DNA of 21,163 nucleotides from a virus. The position numbers and the translations under genes are program-made. The stretch spans positions 1 through 21,163 of IMG/VR virus record IMGVR_UViG_3300025860_000110, one strand, 5' to 3'. Under the pieces are notes generated by a model. The model saw only the letters and a program-made list of their open reading frames with translations, ran no database searches and had not been told where the DNA came from. Positions 12,527-20,815 of this stretch are shown piece after piece; position 1 is the first letter of the stretch, and each line of letters begins with the position of its first letter.

Positions 12527-12962
12527 GGACTACAGGCTATCTTTGCTAGACGAAGCAGTTGTCCTGTACCACACTCAGGGACAGAACTTTGTCTGGCTGC
12601 AGGACTATTATCTCAACTGTCCGCACGGAGGAGAACGCTACTTTTGGAGCACACCAAACTACATCCTGATGGCAGAGGTTCTTGAGGACGAGATTGGGCG
12701 ATACTGGAAGATTGCTTACGCAGCAAGCCGAGACCCATCTAAAAGCGTAGCATTGTTTTTTAAACTTGCTCCGTTTCCGCTTGACAGAGTCGTGTTTACA
12801 AGATACCACAGAATGAACAAACCAGACTCAGAAAAATTTTATAACTGGGAAACCTTAAAACGTATATCAAAATATGGGCTCAAAACCAAAAAGACCGCCT
12901 CCCCCTCCTCCACCCCCTGCGCCTCCTCCCCCTCCAGCGCCGATGGCACGGAGAGCGGTTAA
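12495..12962 (+). CDS. Hypothetical protein, 155 aa
   Basis: The ATG at 12495 (MSTKYQVSVGEDYRLSLL) lies inside the end of the terminase gene (32-base overlap), with an AAGAAG upstream. The frame is rich in Tyr, Trp and Phe (VLYHTQGQNFVWLQDYYLNC, EIGRYWKIAYAASRDPSKS), as in small phage acetyltransferase-like or virion accessory proteins, but I see no diagnostic motif. The last 30 residues (Ser/Pro/Thr) are read from the same bases as the proline-rich gene at 12874 in another frame. Confidence 0.7.
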   Translation: MSTKYQVSVGEDYRLSLLDEAVVLYHTQGQNFVWLQDYYLNCPHGGERYFWSTPNYILMAEVLEDEIGRYWKIAYAASRDPSKSVALFFKLAPFPLDRVVFTRYHRMNKPDSEKFYNWETLKRISKYGLKTKKTASPSSTPCASSPSSADGTESG

Positions 12963-13104
12963 GCAGGCAGCGGCTCCATCAGCAAGAGTAACATCTGCTG
13001 GACTTATGGGATCGCAAGCCACGCTACCGCGCAGACTGGCTGACCAAAAGAAAAAGGTTCAGGGTCGCTCAGCACTAGGCGGCGGAACGAGCTTATATGG
13101 ATAG
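12874..13104 (+). CDS. Small proline-rich protein upstream of portal
   Basis: 76 aa: MGSKPKR, then a Pro run broken by Ala (residues 8-22), then a basic Ala-rich part and GRSALGGGTSLYG at the end. It overlaps the 155-aa gene by 89 bases in another frame and the portal by 8. Short proteins with a poly-proline N-terminus and a Gly-rich end often precede T7-like portal genes in podoviruses, which supports it as real. The overlap and low complexity lower certainty. Function is unknown; a virion or head-tail accessory role is a guess. Confidence 0.6.
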   Translation: MGSKPKRPPPPPPPPAPPPPPAPMARRAVKQAAAPSARVTSAGLMGSQATLPRRLADQKKKVQGRSALGGGTSLYG

Positions 13105-14713
13105 ACTCAAACAAAGGTATGCCGAGCTTAAGGTTCTGCGGTCTAACTTAGACAGCATGTTCTATGATGCTCAGCGGTTTGTTCGTCCGAACTCCGACAA
13201 ATTTGATCACGGGCATACGCCCATGCAAGAAGATGGATCAAAGGAGATGTACGACGACACAGCCGTTTGGTGCAACCAGATGTTTGCAAATGGTCTAAGC
13301 TCTAACCTGATCCCCAAGTCCGATCGCTGGTTCTACCTGCGCATCACTGACAGGTCTCAGGGTAGCGTAACCCCAGAAGAGACAGCTTACTTGCAGAAAG
13401 TAGCTGACCGAATCCTTCACGAGTTCGCGCTCCCTCAGTCACAGTTCTACAGCTCAAGTCACGAGTGCTTCCTAGATATCGGTGCTTACGGCACATCCCC
13501 CGTACAGATCTCTGAAGTTAACGGCGTTGTTAACTTCCGATCACGCCCGCTAGCTGATGTGTTCTTTGACACCGACCAGTACGGAACGGTAGATACAGTT
13601 TACTATCGTTGCTACAAGACTGCCCGTCAGTTAATGCAGGCGTTCCCACAAGTTGTGGATATGGATGGGTTCAACAAGGACAACTCCATTCACAACAAAT
13701 ATGAGCTGATTTACACGATCGAACCCAACACGGACAAAGCAGCCAAGAAAGGCAGCCGAGTTGGAAAAGGCCGTCCGTACAGCGTGACCTACTGGTGCCC
13801 AGCGCTTAAGCAGCCTTTGCAGGAAAGCGGTTCCAGCTACTTTACATTCTTAGTGCCTCGCTGGTCTAAGCTGGCAGACGAAGTGTACGGCCGTGGCCCA
13901 GCATTCTCGTGCTTGTCGCAGATTCGCGCACTTAACAAGATGGTTAAGGAGGCGTTGACCTCAGCGGAGTATTTGAACTTCCCGACGCTTACGGCGGAAG
14001 AAGACAGCATCATGCTCCCCATGAAATATGGCTCACGCCAGATCATGTTTCATGAGGCAGGTAGCGAGAAGCCATCACCAATTATGGCTGGGAATCAACC
14101 CCAGTATGTAATGGAGATGATTCGCATGTATCGTGACTCCGTTAACCGTGCATTCTTTGTTGACCAGATCATTCGTCAGGAAAAGAAAGAACGTCAAAGT
14201 GTTACAGAGATTCAAGACGTACGTGGACAGATGCTAAACCAGTTGGCTCCGTTGCTTAACCGCATGGAGACCGAATACCTCGGACCAGCCATCGAAGCAA
14301 CATTTGAGTTGCTCGACCGCACCGGAAAGCTCCCAGAAAAGCCAGCAACCTTAGCTGGTGCGTCTTTGGAGATATCTTACTCTAGCCCAGCGTCTCAGTC
14401 TCAGTTTGCCACCAGATTGTCAGATATCAGTGCTTTTATGCGGGATATCACCCCATTGGCCCAAGCCAAGCCCGAGATAATGGAGACAATCAACGAACAA
14501 AGACTGCTGGCAAGTTATGCTCAGTATAGAAACATTCAGCCCGACATCATTAAATCTGAAGAGGAGCTTAATGAGATAAAAGAAGCTACTCAGCAACAAA
14601 ACCAACAGCAACAGGCCATAGCTGCTGCTCCGCAAATCGGAGGTGCGATGAAAGATATAGCACAAGCCAAGCAGATAGACCCAGAAGGCGTAGGTCAGTT
14701 GTTAAACATCTAA
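13097..14713 (+). CDS. Portal / head-tail connector protein (T7 gp8-like)
   Basis: 538 aa, close to the 536 aa of T7 gp8. The N-terminal signature RYAELKVLRSNLDSMFYDAQ, then YDDTAVWCNQMFANGLSSNL and PKSDRWFYLRI, is that of the T7-type head-tail connector family. The middle has LVPRWSKLADEVYGRGPA and LNKMVKEALTSAEYLNFP, the helical crown and stem region. The C-terminus is Gln-rich (QQQNQQQQ). A dodecamer should form the packaging vertex and bind TerL and later TTPA. The start at 13097 lacks a clear Shine-Dalgarno site. Confidence 0.95.
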   Translation: MDRLKQRYAELKVLRSNLDSMFYDAQRFVRPNSDKFDHGHTPMQEDGSKEMYDDTAVWCNQMFANGLSSNLIPKSDRWFYLRITDRSQGSVTPEETAYLQKVADRILHEFALPQSQFYSSSHECFLDIGAYGTSPVQISEVNGVVNFRSRPLADVFFDTDQYGTVDTVYYRCYKTARQLMQAFPQVVDMDGFNKDNSIHNKYELIYTIEPNTDKAAKKGSRVGKGRPYSVTYWCPALKQPLQESGSSYFTFLVPRWSKLADEVYGRGPAFSCLSQIRALNKMVKEALTSAEYLNFPTLTAEEDSIMLPMKYGSRQIMFHEAGSEKPSPIMAGNQPQYVMEMIRMYRDSVNRAFFVDQIIRQEKKERQSVTEIQDVRGQMLNQLAPLLNRMETEYLGPAIEATFELLDRTGKLPEKPATLAGASLEISYSSPASQSQFATRLSDISAFMRDITPLAQAKPEIMETINEQRLLASYAQYRNIQPDIIKSEEELNEIKEATQQQNQQQQAIAAAPQIGGAMKDIAQAKQIDPEGVGQLLNI

Positions 14714-14714
14714 T

Positions 14715-14981
14715 ATGCGAGTCCTTGATTCCCTCAGCAGGCTTCGTGAAAAAGCGAAGCTCAAAGAAGACTTAACCCACATACTGGAGACGCCACAAGG
14801 AAAGCGCTTCTTCACAGTGTTGCTGAGGGAGTGTCATGTGACTAAACCAGTGTTTCACGCCGACGAAGCAAAGCTTCGGGAATGCGAAGGTCGACGACGG
14901 TTGGCTATGAGTTTTCTCACTCTATTGGGTCAGGATGATCCACAAGAACTTATTAACAAAATAGAGATGGAGAATAAATAA
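14715..14981 (+). CDS. Bbp19-like small phage protein, 88 aa
   Basis: The sequence follows the pattern of the Bbp19 family of podoviruses: an N-terminal basic helix, then HILETPQGKRFFTVLLREC, HVTKPVF, and CEGRRRLAMSFLTLL. Members are found between portal and capsid genes in BPP-1-like phages; their role is not well known to me. It begins one base after the portal stop and ends one base before the scaffold ATG, so the genes are co-translated. Confidence 0.65.
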   Translation: MRVLDSLSRLREKAKLKEDLTHILETPQGKRFFTVLLRECHVTKPVFHADEAKLRECEGRRRLAMSFLTLLGQDDPQELINKIEMENK

Positions 14982-14982
14982 T

Positions 14983-15900
14983 ATGCTAGAAGATACAGAA
15001 CCAACAGGGGGTCTGGGCGGTGATATCACCACACAGGTAGCCTCCGAACCCGCAACTGAGCCCAGTACTTTTGATTTTACATCAGAAGACACATATGCCC
15101 AGTTTTATGAGTCGTTGCCCGATAACCTTAAGGCGCACGAAACGCTAAAGAACACCAAGTCTGTTCACGCACTTGCAGATCAACTTGTAAACGCTCAGAG
15201 TGCTTTGGGAACTAAGCGATTGCCAGTGCCTCAAGCAGATTGGGGTGAAGAGCAGTGGAATGATTTCTATAGCCATCTTCGACCAGAGAACAATGAATAC
15301 TCTCTACCAGAAGAACTTTCATTTGAAGGAGCAGAAAAGGCTCCCGAAATTAGCGAAGAGAGCATTCAAGAGCTAGTGGATTTTTCTGCCAAGATGGGTC
15401 TAAACCAGCAGCAGTTCGACCAACTGTACGAACGGTATGTTCAGCTTGCTGTAGATGGGAATGAGCTAAGCAGTGCCCAGACTCAAGAGACAGTGAAAGC
15501 ACACCGTCAAGCCATTCAGGGTGAGTGGGGTGAAAAGTATGACGCTAACTTGGCTGAAGCAAATCAAGCTTACGAAGCACTGTCTTCGGAGATCCCAGAG
15601 CTGAGAGAGCTTATCGAGTCAGACCCCATCATCGCCAACCACCCAGCTGTGTTGAAGGTGTTTCACCGCATTGCAGAAGTGTCTGGTGATGCGCTTCCGT
15701 TGTCGCAGAACAACCCCACATCGGGCTTTGCTTCTGAGAACGTACACGGAATCAGGACAGCAATTCAGGAGCTAGATTCCTCAAATGCGTCACTGATTAT
15801 GTCCGATCCGTCTTCTCTAAGCATGGCTGATCGCACCAAGCGGCAGCAGGTCTTAGAACAAAGGGCACGACTTTACTCAAGTTTGTACCCATCTGCGTAA
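14983..15900 (+). CDS. Capsid scaffolding protein (T7 gp9-like)
   Basis: 305 aa (T7 gp9 is 307). Acidic and largely helical, with an unstructured N-terminus. LPDNLKAHETLKNTKSVHAL, then LVNAQSALGTKRLPVPQADW and a LRPENNEYSLPEE segment are typical of podoviral scaffold proteins. It should guide capsid assembly and leave the head before packaging. It is followed after 26 bases by a strong terminator that separates it from the capsid gene. Confidence 0.85.
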   Translation: MLEDTEPTGGLGGDITTQVASEPATEPSTFDFTSEDTYAQFYESLPDNLKAHETLKNTKSVHALADQLVNAQSALGTKRLPVPQADWGEEQWNDFYSHLRPENNEYSLPEELSFEGAEKAPEISEESIQELVDFSAKMGLNQQQFDQLYERYVQLAVDGNELSSAQTQETVKAHRQAIQGEWGEKYDANLAEANQAYEALSSEIPELRELIESDPIIANHPAVLKVFHRIAEVSGDALPLSQNNPTSGFASENVHGIRTAIQELDSSNASLIMSDPSSLSMADRTKRQQVLEQRARLYSSLYPSA

Positions 15901-15926
15901 ATAAACTTGACAAAGACCCTAAACAA

Positions 15927-15960
15927 GGCTATCCCATTACTATTGGGGTAGCCTTTTTTT
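15927..15960 (+). terminator. Rho-independent terminator between scaffold and capsid genes
   Basis: A 9-bp stem GGCTATCCC/GGGGTAGCC (15927-15935 with 15945-15953, one G-T pair), 9-base loop, then seven T. It is the clearest terminator in the window. It would end the terminase-portal-scaffold transcript or attenuate it. Confidence 0.9.
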
Positions 15961-16075
15961 AGGTCCCAGTAGCAGCTTCAGATAGCCGTTGGTTCCGTAT
16001 AACTAGAAGAGTCCGAAAGGGTAGCTCATCGAAAAAAAGCAAACTTCTATTTAACCTAACTTATTATATACTATC
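15961..16075 (+). promoter_or_regulatory. Leader and presumed promoter of the major capsid gene
   Basis: 115 non-coding bases between the terminator and the capsid ATG. Because a terminator precedes it, a promoter for the highly expressed capsid gene is expected here. The last 20 bases are AT-rich (ACTTATTATATACTATC) and have no Shine-Dalgarno site. TATTATAT also occurs, inverted, in the AT-rich part of the switch region (about 10338). No -35/-10 pair of sigma70 type stands out. Confidence 0.4.
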
Positions 16076-17179
16076 ATGGCCTATTCAGACCCATCCTACA
16101 TGGCAAGCAATGGCGCAGGAGCTGCTGCAATCAGCAACGCTGCCGCTATTAACACCGCATACGTTGAATCATTCAAAGCTGGCTTCGAACAAGCATTCCA
16201 GCAAACTGAATCCAAACTTCAGCCGTATTTCGAACAAGAGTCCCAAAACGAAGAGTTTCAATACTTCGATCGCATCGGTGTTGCCGCAGCAATGACCGAA
16301 GACGCTACTCGTTATGGCGACAATCCTAACAGCGATATCTCTCACGATCGCCGCCGCATCGGTCTTAAGGACTACGAGCTCGGCAAATACATCGACGAGA
16401 AAGATCTCAAGCGCGTACTTACTGATCCAATGAATGCCTACACTCAGGCACTCCTTTCATCGGGTAAGCGTAAGGTCGACGATATCATCATCGACCGAAT
16501 CTTCGGAGAAGCTTACACAGGGCGTAGCGGTGGTACAACCGTCACGTTCTCTCGTGCTGCTTCCTCGACTCGTGACACCAACATCACGATTGGTAATCTG
16601 AGCAAGAACGACGCTAACCCAGTTGTTGACACCTATGACGCAGCTACTGCGAAAAACGGTATCGACATCATCTCTGGTAACACTGAAGGTTTCTCCATCG
16701 GTGCTAACTACGATGGTACTCCAACTGGCGGCGCAGCTCCTCTTGGTCTTACTCTTGAGAAGCTCAAAGCGGCTCGCCGCACGATGCTTCGTCTTGAGGC
16801 TATCGGTCAGGATGACGTTGTTAACTGCTTCCTTACTTCGACTCAGTTCAACGACCTTCTTGGTATTGAGGAAATCATCAACTCCGATTACGCAGTTCGC
16901 AAGTCTCTTGCAGAAGGCGCAGTCACCACGTTTATGGGCTTCCGCTTTATCCAAACCGAGCGTCTTGGACTTAACAGCGACGGCGCTAACGACGACGAGC
17001 GTCGTGTTATCGTTGCAACACCTAAAGCACTTAAGATGTCTGTTGGTACAGCTCTTAAGGGCGATGTGTGGCGCGTTCCTGCCAAGAAGAACATCCCTTA
17101 CATTTACTTCAAGCTTTGCGCTGAAGCATCTCGTATGTGGGGTGAGGTCACTGGCGAAATCCGCTGCCTAGAGGCGTAG
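16076..17179 (+). CDS. Major capsid protein
   Basis: 367 aa, with the position and features of a podoviral HK97-fold capsid protein. The N-terminal arm has FKAGFEQAFQQTESKLQPYF, followed by RIGVAAAMTEDATRYGDNP, RRIGLKDYELGKYIDEKDL and LLSSGKRKVDDIIIDRIFG, as in the phage capsid family of BPP-1-like podoviruses. The C-terminus has VPAKKNIPYIYFKLCAEAS. Codon use differs from its neighbours (more C-ending and optimal codons, such as CGT, ATC, AAC), as expected of the most abundant protein. It is flanked by a terminator on each side. Confidence 0.92.
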   Translation: MAYSDPSYMASNGAGAAAISNAAAINTAYVESFKAGFEQAFQQTESKLQPYFEQESQNEEFQYFDRIGVAAAMTEDATRYGDNPNSDISHDRRRIGLKDYELGKYIDEKDLKRVLTDPMNAYTQALLSSGKRKVDDIIIDRIFGEAYTGRSGGTTVTFSRAASSTRDTNITIGNLSKNDANPVVDTYDAATAKNGIDIISGNTEGFSIGANYDGTPTGGAAPLGLTLEKLKAARRTMLRLEAIGQDDVVNCFLTSTQFNDLLGIEEIINSDYAVRKSLAEGAVTTFMGFRFIQTERLGLNSDGANDDERRVIVATPKALKMSVGTALKGDVWRVPAKKNIPYIYFKLCAEASRMWGEVTGEIRCLEA

Positions 17180-17188
17180 TCTTATCTG

Positions 17189-17218
17189 TAGCCTCCCCTG
17201 TCAATTCGGGGGAGGCTA
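17189..17218 (+). terminator. Terminator-like hairpin after the capsid gene
   Basis: A perfect 10-bp stem TAGCCTCCCC/GGGGAGGCTA (17189-17198 with 17209-17218), 10-base loop, then the pyrimidine-rich CTTCCTCTTT that runs straight into the next ATG. With a weak U tract it may be a partial terminator that lowers tail gene expression. The GGAGG in the 3' arm is also the only Shine-Dalgarno-like site for TTPA, 13 bases before its start, so the hairpin might mask it. Confidence 0.75.
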
Positions 17219-17228
17219 CTTCCTCTTT

Positions 17229-17840
17229 ATGGCTACTGAAGCAAACAAACTGGAGATACTGAACTCTGCCCTACGCATGGTAGGCAGCTTTCATATCGAC
17301 GCCGATGACGAATCAAGCAGCACGTATGAGATAAGTACACGTGCCTATGCTCAGGCCGTCACCGAGTTGTTTGGGGACAATATATTCAATTACAACACAA
17401 AACGAGCTACGCTCTCTGGAACCGAGTCTTTGGAGTTTACGAACTTCAAGTATGAATACACGCTTCCTCTTGATTTTAATTTGTTTCTGTACATAGAAAG
17501 TGCAGAAGATATCCTTATTAGTGATTTTCGCTTTGCAAACGGAAAGCTTTACTCTGACGAAAGCACACTGAAAATTACATACACTTATGTCCCAGATCTA
17601 GAAACATCTGCATCTGGGCTTCCTGCTTTTATTACTCGACTGCTTACCTTGCACATGGCGCAAAACATGAGCATTGAGTTGTCTGGTTCGGAAAATAGAC
17701 ACGAGATACTACACAAGCAATACGTTCTCGCGCTTCGACGAGCAAGAATGTTGGAAGGTCGCCAAGGACCAGCTCAAACCTACATCAACGACGGAAATTC
17801 TCAATTCATAAGCGCACACCAAAGGTATGGCTCGGTATAG
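17229..17840 (+). CDS. Tail tubular protein A (T7 gp11-like adaptor)
   Basis: 203 aa (T7 gp11 is 196). The start ATEANKLEILNSALRMVG, a DDESSSTYEISTRAY segment, and TELFGDNIFNYNTKRATL match the gp11 family, in which this helical protein forms a ring between portal and nozzle. It overlaps the TTPB gene by 14 bases. Confidence 0.9.
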   Translation: MATEANKLEILNSALRMVGSFHIDADDESSSTYEISTRAYAQAVTELFGDNIFNYNTKRATLSGTESLEFTNFKYEYTLPLDFNLFLYIESAEDILISDFRFANGKLYSDESTLKITYTYVPDLETSASGLPAFITRLLTLHMAQNMSIELSGSENRHEILHKQYVLALRRARMLEGRQGPAQTYINDGNSQFISAHQRYGSV

Positions 17841-20814
17841 CAACGTTCAGACAGATTTCTCAGGCGGTTTAATCAGTGATTACGTTCTCGGACGCACTGA
17901 CATTAAACGGGTAGCTAACTCTGGCCGTACATTCAAAAACTTCTTTCCGTCACTTCAAGGACCTGCTGTTTTTCGTACAGGGTTTAAACACTATAACACT
18001 ACAGACTACACCACAGACAGCGTGGTGGCTGTTGACGTTATCTTAGCAACTGACCAACCATACAGGGCTGTGTTTACTCCGCAGCAAGTGGAGATATTTG
18101 ATTCTAATGGAACATCAAAAGACGTAGTCCCAACACCTTATTCGGCTGTAGACATCAGTGAGCTACGTTTTAGCTCAGAAACGTCGGAACTTTACATTGC
18201 TCACGGTCGCCATAGACCTAAAAAACTTACAGCGGATATTTCATTTGTAGCATCTTCACTTGTATCTAGTGACGGTTACACGTTATACGCACAAGGCGAT
18301 ATCTTGCTGAACGCAAATGTTGAAGTACAGGGTGACGATCAGTGGACTCTATCTGACCTGACTTTTGAAGTAGAGCCGTTCTTGGAGAAAGAAGACGACG
18401 GCACTAAATATACTATTTCACAGAACGAGCGCTATGTAAAACTTGAAGCAGACACAGCAGCTTTTTCAGCCATAGCCAATGACTTCGTAGCAAGTCCAGC
18501 AGGCTCTTACAGTCAAGACTGGTATGTGGAATACACCGTTGGATCTACCAAGTTACTTGGAAAAGCACTACACGCAGGTTCGTCCACAAACTACACATTG
18601 GAAGACCCCACAAGCACGGTTGTTTACGTAGAACCCGTTGTGTCTGTCCTAGACATCGAAGATGACGCAGCTCAGCTGTATTTATTAGATAGCGACGAAG
18701 TAGATGAAGCCACACAACCAACAAAAAGCAAAGCTTTAGAGCTAGACGGAGTTGATGTGGACGAAATACATTTGCGCTCTGATACAGTTATTTTCAACTC
18801 AGGGTATACGGACTCGTGGGTTAGAGTCGCCGATGACAGGCGAAATAACGAGGTTGTAGTCGGTGAAACTCGGAGCAAAACTCGCTGGGTTAAGATCAAA
18901 GAGCATCTTGGTACAGAAGACCACCCTGTTGAGTTTTATAGAGGAACATACGACAATACGCTTTATAGTGGTGGCTCTGTTTATCGAATCTATGAAGGTT
19001 TAACCACCACCTTATATCAATTTGGACCAACTACTACTGGAGCCTTGACAATTGTTACGGCTGTGCTCACTCCAACAGGCAATAGAACCTATTCGTTTGT
19101 TAATGGTTTGGGAACATACAGTAATCACCCATTAGGCGACTCTAACAACCCATACCCAACAGGACCTTTTGTTATAGGTAACCTATCTACACAGAGACAA
19201 TTTGATGTTGTATCGTGCTACAATATAGCTGACGGTGTTCCAAAAGTCGAAGAGTATGACTCAGGAAGCTCTACTGGGAATTTAGTTATTCCAGATGCAC
19301 TTAGTAACCTTTCAGCCACTACGATTGCAAACGATGCTTTGCTGAATGTTACACAAAGTAAGTTCGGTCCAGAAGACGTAGGTCGTCACATACTTGGCCG
19401 AATGAAGTCTGGAAATGTGTACATGTCCATTTCTCGCTTTGTAAGCACCACTCAGGTTGTTGTGACACTTATTAACTCCGTCCCTCGCAATAAACGAACA
19501 CTTGCTTTTGAAAACGGAGGCACCTTTGAAGATGTTAAGCTGGGAGCTTGGTATTTTGATAACTACCCCAGAACGGTTGCTAAGTTCGAGCAGCGGCGTA
19601 TATTTGGAGGAACTTACGCAAACTCAAACTTCCTCTATTACAGCCGAGCCGAGGATGAAACCAGCTTTCAGCCCACACAGGATAACGGAGATGTTTTGGA
19701 TACGGACGCAATCACCTACGCGCTATCTAACAGAAACGCCGCAATCCGTTGGATCAACGCAGCCAAAGACTTAATTGTAGGCACAACGGGCGGTATTTAC
19801 CGAATTGTCCCCAACCAGTACCAATACGGTATTAGTCCAAAAACGATACGGATGGAGCTTACAGAAGAAGAGCCCTGTGAGGCTCAAGCAGAAACAGTGG
19901 GTAGCTCCGTGTTTTATCCAGACCAGTCGGGTACTCGACTGATGGAGTATAAGTATGACACAACGCTTAACAGCGCATCCTCTAATGATGTATCAAAGCT
20001 TGTTTACCCAACTTTTCTAACTGATGCCATCGCCCAAATTGCCTACCAGCACACGCCTCAGCCTCGTATTTGGGTGCGCACTCGGTCGGGTAAAATTTAC
20101 TGCTTATCGTATCACAGACAAGAAGAATTCTACGCGTGGTCTGAACAAGACTTAGGCGGTGATACGCAAGTTTTAGACATCAGTGTTCTTCACCGAGGAA
20201 CAAGCACGCAGTTGGACCAAGTGTGGATTGTTGTCCGCCGAAACGGAAACACTTACACAGAAGCCTTAGCAGAAACTGACCCAGTTCAACTTACCAGCTA
20301 CCCGATGTTGGACAGCTACATTGAGCTGGTTAAACCAGAAGGAGCCCTGATAAGCAACGACGTAAGTGAGCGTTTCGGAGAAGGAGACACTGTCGCTGTA
20401 ATCGAAGACGGTGTTTACACAGGCGATCAGACGCTAACCGATGGAACCGTTACACTACAGTCTGCGGATGCAACCCGAGTCATTGTTGGTCTGCGTTACA
20501 CAGGCGAGTTGCAGATGATGTTTCCTACTTGGGATGCAAGCAATAAGCCAGCCTATGCAGCAGACACAGCTAGAATCGTGTCGATAAGACCGTTCCTGAT
20601 CAACACATGGAGCTATAAGGTTGGAGTTGGTGACAGATTTGAAACAGTCCGCGTGTCAACAAACTACGGAAGTGGTAACGGCTTTACAGGCTTTGACAAA
20701 GAGCGGCCAGTGACTGGCTCTACGTTTGGCGTCGACAATGTGCCCACAATTAAGCACGAAGAGCCATATCCCTTGACAATTGCGTCTTTAACAACCAAAA
20801 CTGATTTGAATTAA
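17827..20814 (+). CDS. Tail tubular protein B (T7 gp12-like nozzle)
   Basis: 995 aa, about 200 longer than T7 gp12 (794). The N-terminus NVQTDFSGGLISDYVLGRTD, then KNFFPSLQGPAVFRTGFKH, is diagnostic of the family. Around residues 585-610 FEQRRIFGGTYANSNFLYYS, followed by AIRWINAAKDLIVGTTGGIY and SSVFYPDQSGTRLMEY, forms the conserved beta-propeller part. The extra length lies mostly in the beta-rich first half (about 140-450), a candidate inserted domain. It builds the tail nozzle through which DNA leaves. The ATG lies in AAAGGTATGG. Confidence 0.92.
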   Translation: MARYSNVQTDFSGGLISDYVLGRTDIKRVANSGRTFKNFFPSLQGPAVFRTGFKHYNTTDYTTDSVVAVDVILATDQPYRAVFTPQQVEIFDSNGTSKDVVPTPYSAVDISELRFSSETSELYIAHGRHRPKKLTADISFVASSLVSSDGYTLYAQGDILLNANVEVQGDDQWTLSDLTFEVEPFLEKEDDGTKYTISQNERYVKLEADTAAFSAIANDFVASPAGSYSQDWYVEYTVGSTKLLGKALHAGSSTNYTLEDPTSTVVYVEPVVSVLDIEDDAAQLYLLDSDEVDEATQPTKSKALELDGVDVDEIHLRSDTVIFNSGYTDSWVRVADDRRNNEVVVGETRSKTRWVKIKEHLGTEDHPVEFYRGTYDNTLYSGGSVYRIYEGLTTTLYQFGPTTTGALTIVTAVLTPTGNRTYSFVNGLGTYSNHPLGDSNNPYPTGPFVIGNLSTQRQFDVVSCYNIADGVPKVEEYDSGSSTGNLVIPDALSNLSATTIANDALLNVTQSKFGPEDVGRHILGRMKSGNVYMSISRFVSTTQVVVTLINSVPRNKRTLAFENGGTFEDVKLGAWYFDNYPRTVAKFEQRRIFGGTYANSNFLYYSRAEDETSFQPTQDNGDVLDTDAITYALSNRNAAIRWINAAKDLIVGTTGGIYRIVPNQYQYGISPKTIRMELTEEEPCEAQAETVGSSVFYPDQSGTRLMEYKYDTTLNSASSNDVSKLVYPTFLTDAIAQIAYQHTPQPRIWVRTRSGKIYCLSYHRQEEFYAWSEQDLGGDTQVLDISVLHRGTSTQLDQVWIVVRRNGNTYTEALAETDPVQLTSYPMLDSYIELVKPEGALISNDVSERFGEGDTVAVIEDGVYTGDQTLTDGTVTLQSADATRVIVGLRYTGELQMMFPTWDASNKPAYAADTARIVSIRPFLINTWSYKVGVGDRFETVRVSTNYGSGNGFTGFDKERPVTGSTFGVDNVPTIKHEEPYPLTIASLTTKTDLN

Positions 20815-20815
20815 A

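Noticed and set aside
16457-17171. Long frames inside the capsid gene on both strands
   Set aside because: They are shadows caused by the strong codon bias of the capsid gene.
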